Source of the DNA: Aquimarina sp.
GTDB taxonomy: Bacteria > Bacteroidota > Bacteroidia > Flavobacteriales > Flavobacteriaceae
DNA length: 12,353 bases
Reading direction: 5' to 3'
Assembly (NCBI GenBank): GCA_002697475.1
Contig: NZVW01000052.1
Coordinates: forward strand, 1-12,353
Made by a program: the position numbers and the translations under genes. Shown piece by piece: positions 7,437 through 12,353 of this stretch (the stretch's first letter is position 1; the number at the start of each line of letters is the position of its first letter). The notes beneath the pieces are model-generated. The model did no database searches. It saw only the letters and a list, made by a program, of their open reading frames with translations, and was not told the DNA's origin.

Positions 7437-7485
7437 GTCGTTAAACCGACCTGTTCTCATTCATCGGAATATAAGACCACTGGTC
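7437..7485. promoter_or_regulatory. Dyad-rich segment between kinase operon and outer-membrane gene
   Basis: Three short inverted repeats lie within 49 bp of the 237-bp divergent intergenic region: GTCG-6-CGAC (7437-7450), ATTC-4-GAAT (7459-7470) and GACCA-1-TGGTC (7475-7485). They are 58-106 bp upstream of the plus-strand ATG. Such dyads could be regulator sites, but none matches a published LytTR direct-repeat pattern that I could recognise. Each arm is only 4-5 bp, so chance is possible. Confidence 0.3.
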
Positions 7486-7517
7486 AGATAAGTCTTTTAC
7501 TCCTAAGCAATCCTACA

Positions 7518-7525
7518 GATATTTG
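7518..7525 (+). promoter_or_regulatory. Candidate -7 box for the outer-membrane protein gene
   Basis: GATATTTG differs by one base from TAnnTTTG and is 17 bp before the ATG at 7543. A TTTT at 7494-7497 is roughly where a -33 element would be. The purine-rich AGAAAGAG before the ATG could serve as a weak ribosome-binding site. The implied leader would be very short, so confidence is low. Confidence 0.25.
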
Positions 7526-7542
7526 AACAAAATTAGAAAGAG

Positions 7543-9939
7543 ATGAAAAATATTGTAATTTATATCCTAATGATGATCACGGGGTTTATATCATCTGCAA
7601 CCTATGCTCAGAGCATTGAAGGTACTGTAAAAGATGAACAAAATAATGCTATACCTTATGCTAATGTCTTATTGAAGAATGACAAAAATGAATTGGTAAA
7701 AGCCGGAATCAGTGATGATAACGGTTATTTTAATTTGAAGGATGTAGCTCCTGGTTCATATACATTAGAAGTTAGTAGCTTAGGCTTTTCTTTATATACA
7801 CAAAAGCTAAATTATGATGGTGATCAATTACCATTGGGAAACATTATACTACAGGAAGATGCACAAGCATTGGATGAAGTTACCGTTACTGCAAAAAAAC
7901 CTATTATTGAAGTCGAACCGGATAAAACGGTTTTTAATGTTTCAGGAACCTTAACGGCATCCGGTAATAATAGTCTTGAGCTTTTAAGAAAAGCTCCGGG
8001 AGTGCGAGTAGACAATGATAATAACATTATTGTTGAAGGTAAAAGTGGTGTATTGATTTATGTTGATGACAGGCAGAGTTATTTACAAGGCGATGACCTT
8101 AAAGCATTTTTACAATCCCTACAGGCTGATGAAATTGAAAATATAGAGATTATTACTCAGCCATCCTCTCGTTATGATGCCGCAGGTAATGCCGGAATCA
8201 TAAACATAAGGCTTAAGCGTGAAAAAGGTCTGGGAACCGTAGGTAATGCTTCAAACACTTTAACCTATGGTGATTTTTTCAGAAATAACAGTCAGATAGG
8301 TATTACTACAAAAACGAAAAAATGGAATATCCTCGCTAATTACAGTAATTATATAGGAAAAAGTAATGGTTTCATTTATTTATACCGAATTCAGGGAGAT
8401 AAAATATTCGATGCCAAAACCAATTCAGAATATTCAGGAGAAAATCATAATTTCAGAACTTCTGCAGACTATGTACTTGACAATAAGAATACTTTAGGAG
8501 CAGCAGTAAACCTATCCTTTAACGACAATGAGTCGATTTCCAATAGCAGAACCCCAATCATTACAAGAAGTACCGGAGTAATTGACAGTATATTACTGGC
8601 TCCAAACCGAAATGAGAGCAACACCTTTAATCTAAATACCAACTTCAATTACAGGTATAGGGATACTACAGGAAGGAGCCTAATGGTAGATATGAATTAT
8701 GGCAGGTATGAAAGAGATCGGTATAACTTTCAACCTAACTTTTATACCACCGCAGATGGAACACCATTAAATGAAAATATCACAGCGCAGGATACTCCTA
8801 TAGCTATTGATATCTACGTAGGTAAAGCAGATTATGAACAAGATATGGGAAAAGGCAAACTATCGCTCGGGTCAAAAATATCATTCGTAAAGACAGATAA
8901 TACCTTTGACTTTTTTAACATAGAAAATAATGTATCCACTCTGGATGAAACGCGAAGCAACAATTTTGTGTATGACGAGCAGATTATAGCCGCCTATGCC
9001 AACTATAATTTTTCCTTTGATAAGTTTAAGATTCAAACCGGTATCCGAATGGAAAATACGGATTCTAAAGGTTATCTAACCTCTTCTGATGCTAATGATA
9101 ATAAGCTTGTGGAAAGAAACTATACAGATTGGTTTCCCTCTGCCGGGATTACCTATCAGATGAATCAAAATAACTCCTTAGCCCTGATTTATAGTAAACG
9201 TATAGAACGTCCGGGATATCAAAACCTAAATCCTTTTGAATTTCAGTTGGACGAGTTAAGTTTTAGTAGAGGAAATCCATTTTTGCAACCCCAATACACC
9301 GATAATATAAAACTATCGCATACGTATAAATATACGCTGACCACTAGCTTAAGTTATTCATACATCAGTGATTTCTTTGCACAGGTAACAGAAGCACTCG
9401 ATGAAAACAGAAACTTTCTAAGCACAAGAAATGTAGCCAATCAGGAAGTGTATAGCCTTAATGTCTCCTATCCTAAAAAAATAACAGAATGGTGGAACAT
9501 ATACGTCAGTACGTATGTTAACTATAGCAGCTATACGCCTACCAATCCATCCTTTGTGGCTGTAGACCAAACCAATTATGGAGGGTATGCTCAGAGTACC
9601 TTTAGTTTACCAAAAGATGTATCTTTTGAAATTAGTGGTTGGTACAGTAGCCCATCCATATGGGGAGGTACGTATCAGACAGAATCTCTTGGATCTTTAA
9701 ACATGGGGATCCAGAAAAAGTGGACGGACTGGACCGTAAAACTTTCGGCTAATGATATACTGTATACGATTCCATGGAGAGGTAAAACTCAATTTGGTGA
9801 TTTATTTATTGACGGCCGTGGAGGTAGTGACAGTAGAACCTTTCAGTTTTATGTAAGCTATGCCTTTGGAAATAAAGATGTGAAAACAAAGAATCAAAGA
9901 AAATCAGGACTCGAAGACGAACAGGATAGAATCAATTAA
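7543..9939 (+). CDS. Outer-membrane beta-barrel protein, TonB-dependent-receptor-like
   Basis: A 798-residue outer-membrane protein. A Sec signal peptide (about 1-22, ending TYA-QS) is followed by a CarboxypepD_reg-like beta-sandwich (about 24-104, IEGTVKDEQNNAIPYANVLL start and GSYTLEVSSLGF end). A TonB-box-like LDEVTVTAK follows (110-118). Next comes a plug domain (about 120-225) with LLRKAPGVRV and the SSRYDAAGNAGIINI motif. The remainder is a 'OMP_b-brl_3'-type beta-barrel, whose last strand is near FQFYVSYAFG. This family is distinct from SusC, and no SusD gene is nearby, so its cargo is unknown; transport or an envelope role are both possible. Unusually, the barrel's terminal strand is followed by a charged tail of about 20 residues (KDVKTKNQRKSGLEDEQDRIN), so the barrel is not at the very C-terminus. 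It is divergent from the LytS/LytTR operon, a frequent arrangement for a regulated target. Confidence 0.88.
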   Translation: MKNIVIYILMMITGFISSATYAQSIEGTVKDEQNNAIPYANVLLKNDKNELVKAGISDDNGYFNLKDVAPGSYTLEVSSLGFSLYTQKLNYDGDQLPLGNIILQEDAQALDEVTVTAKKPIIEVEPDKTVFNVSGTLTASGNNSLELLRKAPGVRVDNDNNIIVEGKSGVLIYVDDRQSYLQGDDLKAFLQSLQADEIENIEIITQPSSRYDAAGNAGIINIRLKREKGLGTVGNASNTLTYGDFFRNNSQIGITTKTKKWNILANYSNYIGKSNGFIYLYRIQGDKIFDAKTNSEYSGENHNFRTSADYVLDNKNTLGAAVNLSFNDNESISNSRTPIITRSTGVIDSILLAPNRNESNTFNLNTNFNYRYRDTTGRSLMVDMNYGRYERDRYNFQPNFYTTADGTPLNENITAQDTPIAIDIYVGKADYEQDMGKGKLSLGSKISFVKTDNTFDFFNIENNVSTLDETRSNNFVYDEQIIAAYANYNFSFDKFKIQTGIRMENTDSKGYLTSSDANDNKLVERNYTDWFPSAGITYQMNQNNSLALIYSKRIERPGYQNLNPFEFQLDELSFSRGNPFLQPQYTDNIKLSHTYKYTLTTSLSYSYISDFFAQVTEALDENRNFLSTRNVANQEVYSLNVSYPKKITEWWNIYVSTYVNYSSYTPTNPSFVAVDQTNYGGYAQSTFSLPKDVSFEISGWYSSPSIWGGTYQTESLGSLNMGIQKKWTDWTVKLSANDILYTIPWRGKTQFGDLFIDGRGGSDSRTFQFYVSYAFGNKDVKTKNQRKSGLEDEQDRIN

Positions 9940-10038
9940 AAGTAAAAGGGTCTAAAAAACGACATACTACAATTTTTCCTTTGCGTATATCTGCGATTCC
10001 ATTCACAACAGTATGTGTCTTTTAGACCTATTTTACTT
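9940..10038. repeat. 99-bp imperfect inverted repeat: terminator, possible MITE
   Basis: The outer-membrane gene's stop codon (TAA, 9937-9939) is followed at once by 29-nt arms, 9940-9968 and 10010-10038, around a 41-nt loop. Pairing comes in three blocks: AAGTAAAA/TTTTACTT (8 bp), GGTCTAAAA/TTTTAGACC (9 bp) and ACATACT/AGTATGT (7 bp), separated by small bulges. This is far longer than the 9-10 bp terminator stems elsewhere in the window. The 7-mer TCAATTA lies at both sides (9932-9938 and 10042-10048), like a target-site duplication; the left copy includes the end of the coding region. It can act as a transcription terminator or mRNA-stabilising hairpin whatever its origin. Confidence 0.7.
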
Positions 10039-10220
10039 CATTCAATTACTAGTCCTAATTTTGATTTACTTATGTATATCTATTTTAAAAACGATACATT
10101 GAACGAGATATGACAAAATAAAACTTATAGTTTTGTTAAAAAATAAAATATCAAACACAATAGTCTTTGTTGCTCTTTTAGGTGGTTATTAGAGTTTTAT
10201 AGTATATTTACTTTACTCTT

Positions 10221-10889
10221 ATGAAAACTATTATCATACAAACTATCGAAGAGCTTCTTAAAACTTTTGAAGTTCAAAAAACTGGGCAAAATTATATCTA
10301 CAGAGGTGTTTCTAACAGTTCTTATGAACTTATCACTTCTCTGGGACGCAGTCAATCCATACATCAAAAAACTACCTTGCAACTGGAGCGACGTCTGATT
10401 AAGCTATTTAAAGAATCCTCTATACCTTATCTGGAACATCCTCCGACTAATGAATTAGAATGGCTTGCCGTAGCACAGCATTTTGGATTACCGACACGCT
10501 TACTGGATTGGAGTTATAATCCGTTAGTGGCTTCCTTTTTTGCCGTAGAATCCAATGCAGCTACAGATGGAGCCGTGTATATTTTATACGGTTGTGCCAC
10601 TATTCAGGATCCCTTGAAAACAAACCCATATAAACTTGATAAGGTGCATAAATATCGCCCACCCTATATTTCTGTTCGAATACAGAATCAGGCAGGTTTA
10701 TTTACGGTACATCCTGATCCTGATGATACCTTTACACACGAAAAACTGATCAAGGTAATCATACCTGCTGATCTTAAATCAACTATTAAAAGAACACTGT
10801 TTAAATACGGTATAGATCAACGACTTATCTATCCGGGACTTGAAGGTGTTTCCAGAGACTTGAAATGGCTGGAAACTGAAATGTTTTGA
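10221..10889 (+). CDS. FRG-domain protein
   Basis: A 222-residue protein that is essentially one FRG domain, named for its (F/Y)RG motif. The motif is YRGVSN (residues 27-32) in the first third, followed by WLAVAQHFGLPTRLLDWSYN (81-100) and LVASFFAVE (102-110), the most conserved FRG block. The second half has YGIDQRLIYPGLEGVSRDL (196-214), also common in the family. There is no signal peptide, membrane helix or fused domain, so it is probably cytoplasmic. The biochemical role of FRG domains is not settled in my knowledge. They occur alone or fused to other domains in many bacteria and phages, often in accessory regions. The gene stands alone: 281 bp from the upstream gene and convergent with the VWA gene. 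The upstream region 10039-10220 is very AT-rich and I see no clear promoter box or Shine-Dalgarno sequence. Confidence 0.85.
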   Translation: MKTIIIQTIEELLKTFEVQKTGQNYIYRGVSNSSYELITSLGRSQSIHQKTTLQLERRLIKLFKESSIPYLEHPPTNELEWLAVAQHFGLPTRLLDWSYNPLVASFFAVESNAATDGAVYILYGCATIQDPLKTNPYKLDKVHKYRPPYISVRIQNQAGLFTVHPDPDDTFTHEKLIKVIIPADLKSTIKRTLFKYGIDQRLIYPGLEGVSRDLKWLETEMF

Positions 10890-10901
10890 TTACAAAAAGA
10901 A

Positions 10902-10929
10902 AACGGAACAACATATGGTTGTATCCGTT
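10902..10929 (-). terminator. Intrinsic terminator for the VWA gene
   Basis: AACGGA (10902-10907) pairs with TCCGTT (10924-10929) and CAAC (10909-10912) pairs with GTTG (10918-10921), with a small bulge and a 5-nt loop. On the minus strand the hairpin is followed by a T-rich tract (TTTTCTTTTTG). The plus side lacks a T tail, although the hairpin may also shield the 3' end of the FRG transcript, whose stop codon is 12 bp upstream. Confidence 0.6.
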
Positions 10930-10966
10930 CTCCCACTCTAAAAGAGTTAGCCAAAATCATCATAGA

Positions 10967-12353
10967 CTATAATCCCTGATAGATTTGTAATAATCTTATA
11001 AATTCAGCTTTATAACCGGATGCATCGTCCCCTCTATTTTCCTTTGCTAAGGCTATAATATTTTCTGTAATGTCATCCTTAAGGAAAGTAGATTTTCTTA
11101 GTTTCATACCAAACCAGGCTACGGAAGCAGCAAAGTTAAAGTCCGAAGAAACTTTTTTCTGTTCGTCCTTTAAAACATGTACCATCTCTATACTGCTATT
11201 TTCCTTTGGCTTCTTATATCTGAATTTTACTGTTAGTAAATCTTCCATATTACCTTTGGCACTCATCTCAGCATACTTCAGTTCAGGTACTTCTTTGTAA
11301 AACTCACTCTCTACCCCAACAGGAATGATTTCATAAAATGCTGTAACTGTATGCCCGCTACCCAGTTCACCTGCATCTTTAGTATCGTCAACAAAGTCTT
11401 CATCATCCAGTAAACGATTTTCATATCCGACCAATCTATACGCTTTAACTTTTTGAGGATTAAATTCTACCTGAATCTTTACGTCTTTAGCAATGGTATA
11501 TAATGTACCTCCAAATTCAGTACCTAAGACTTTTTTAGCCTCCTGAAGCGTATCTATATAGGCGTGGTTACCATTACCTTTATCTGCCAGAGTTTCTAAC
11601 TTACTATCTTTATAATTTCCCATTCCGAAACCTAAACAGGTTAAGAATACTCCTGACTTACGCTTTTCCTCAATAAGCTTTTCCATATCTTTATCGCTGC
11701 TTGCACCTACATTAAAATCGCCATCAGTTGCCAGAATCACTCTGTTGTTACCATTTTTCACAAAGTTCTTTACAGCTAAACTATAGGCCAATTCGATTCC
11801 TGCACCACCAGCTGTAGAGCCTCCGGCACTGAGATTATTGATAGCCTGCATTATTTTTTCTTTATGTTCACCAGATGTAGGTTTTAATACCATTCCTGCA
11901 GCACCTGCATAGACCACAATAGACACTTTATCCTTTTCTCTCAACTGATTAACCAGTAATTTAAAAGCCTGTTTTAACAAAGGAAGCTTGTTAGGACTTT
12001 CCATTGATCCAGATACATCGATTAGAAAAACAAGGTTAGATGCAGGGAAATCCTGCTTTGCTATCTCTTTTCCTTTGATTCCTATTTTAACCAACTTAGT
12101 AGTTTGATTCCAGGGTGTAGTATCAAATTCAGTATGAATAGCGAATGGATGTTTATCCGTAGGTTGGGCATATTCATAATTGAAATAATTAACCATTTCT
12201 TCGATTTTTACAGCATCTGCGGGAATAGTTTCTCCATTGTTAATCATTCTTCTGACATTGCTATAAGAAGCTTTATCTACATCTATAGAAAACGTAGAAA
12301 GCGGTGCGCTACGCACATTTTCAAATTCATTCTCTACGATTTCAGTATAAGAC
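10967..12353 (-). CDS. VWA-domain protein, YfbK-like, 5' end beyond window
   Basis: A partial gene whose N-terminus lies past the right edge. The frame stays open from 12316 to the edge and reads SYTEIVENEFENV before LSTFSIDVDKASYSNVRRM, the conserved entry to YfbK-type proteins, so the GTG at 12316 is not the true start. Using the residue at 12316 as 1, a short N-terminal YfbK-type segment (about 1-60) is followed by a von Willebrand factor A domain (about 93-265) with an intact metal-ion site: DVSGS (D100, S102, S104), T168 in GGSTAGG, and D198 in ATDGD. A C-terminal DUF3520/YfbK_C-like region (about 270-449) ends in EFIRLLQIYQGL. Many relatives are predicted lipoproteins at the cell envelope with an upstream CarboxypepD_reg domain; that part is not visible here. 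Function is unknown, probably metal-dependent protein binding. It is convergent with the FRG gene. Confidence 0.9.
   Translation of the reverse strand, partial: SYTEIVENEFENVRSAPLSTFSIDVDKASYSNVRRMINNGETIPADAVKIEEMVNYFNYEYAQPTDKHPFAIHTEFDTTPWNQTTKLVKIGIKGKEIAKQDFPASNLVFLIDVSGSMESPNKLPLLKQAFKLLVNQLREKDKVSIVVYAGAAGMVLKPTSGEHKEKIMQAINNLSAGGSTAGGAGIELAYSLAVKNFVKNGNNRVILATDGDFNVGASSDKDMEKLIEEKRKSGVFLTCLGFGMGNYKDSKLETLADKGNGNHAYIDTLQEAKKVLGTEFGGTLYTIAKDVKIQVEFNPQKVKAYRLVGYENRLLDDEDFVDDTKDAGELGSGHTVTAFYEIIPVGVESEFYKEVPELKYAEMSAKGNMEDLLTVKFRYKKPKENSSIEMVHVLKDEQKKVSSDFNFAASVAWFGMKLRKSTFLKDDITENIIALAKENRGDDASGYKAEFIRLLQIYQGL

Noticed and set aside
4168..9939. Polysaccharide utilisation locus linking the GH5 gene and the outer-membrane protein
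   Set aside because: The outer-membrane protein is of the OMP_b-brl_3 type rather than SusC. There is no SusD, and a bidirectional terminator separates the cellulase from the kinase operon.
10197..10382. 61-codon minus-strand frame over the start of the FRG gene
   Set aside because: It overlaps the conserved YRG-coding region, and its product resembles nothing known.

Overview
The window looks like chromosomal DNA from a member of the Bacteroidota, most likely a marine-type Flavobacteriaceae. The support is: AT-rich DNA; almost no Shine-Dalgarno sequences; a GH5 cellulase ending in a type IX secretion (Por/T9SS) sorting domain; an outer-membrane protein of the CarboxypepD_reg + plug + beta-barrel architecture typical of this phylum; a LytS/LytTR two-component pair; and a YfbK-type VWA protein with the phylum's usual N-terminal LSTFSIDVD motif. 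The genus cannot be fixed from the sequence alone.

Layout. Positions 1-245 carry no convincing gene and end in a degenerate 7-bp tandem repeat that runs into the stop codon of an FAD-dependent amine-oxidase-type oxidoreductase (246-1526, minus). A 380-bp gap follows, holding a strong minus-strand terminator (1622-1655) and a 46-codon candidate small ORF just upstream of it (1697-1837, minus). Next come an AsmA/DUF748-like membrane-anchored protein (1909-3423, minus) and a small STAS/SpoIIAA-like protein (3525-3956, minus), possibly transcribed together. A secreted GH5 endoglucanase (4168-5445, plus) follows, preceded by four spaced AGCAC boxes and ending at a bidirectional terminator shared with the next operon. 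That operon (minus) encodes a LytS-type histidine kinase (6235-7305) and its LytTR response regulator (5503-6222). Divergent from it is a TonB-dependent-receptor-like outer-membrane beta-barrel protein (7543-9939, plus). Directly after its stop codon is a 99-bp imperfect inverted repeat (9940-10038) that acts as a terminator and may be a small mobile element. A solitary FRG-domain protein (10221-10889, plus) and a VWA/YfbK-like protein (10967 to beyond the right edge, minus) finish the window.

How the parts relate. The only tight functional unit is the kinase/regulator pair, with a 12-nt gap between coding regions. The divergent outer-membrane gene, whose shared 237-bp upstream region has several dyads, is the obvious candidate target. 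The cellulase would be exported by Sec and then T9SS, but there is no SusC/SusD pair or other glycoside hydrolase here, so it is not part of a visible polysaccharide utilisation locus. I see no complete, clearly new multi-gene system. The observations most worth checking are the inverted-repeat element with flanking 7-bp direct repeats, the heptamer array, the small ORF with its own terminator, the AGCAC cluster and the orphan FRG protein.
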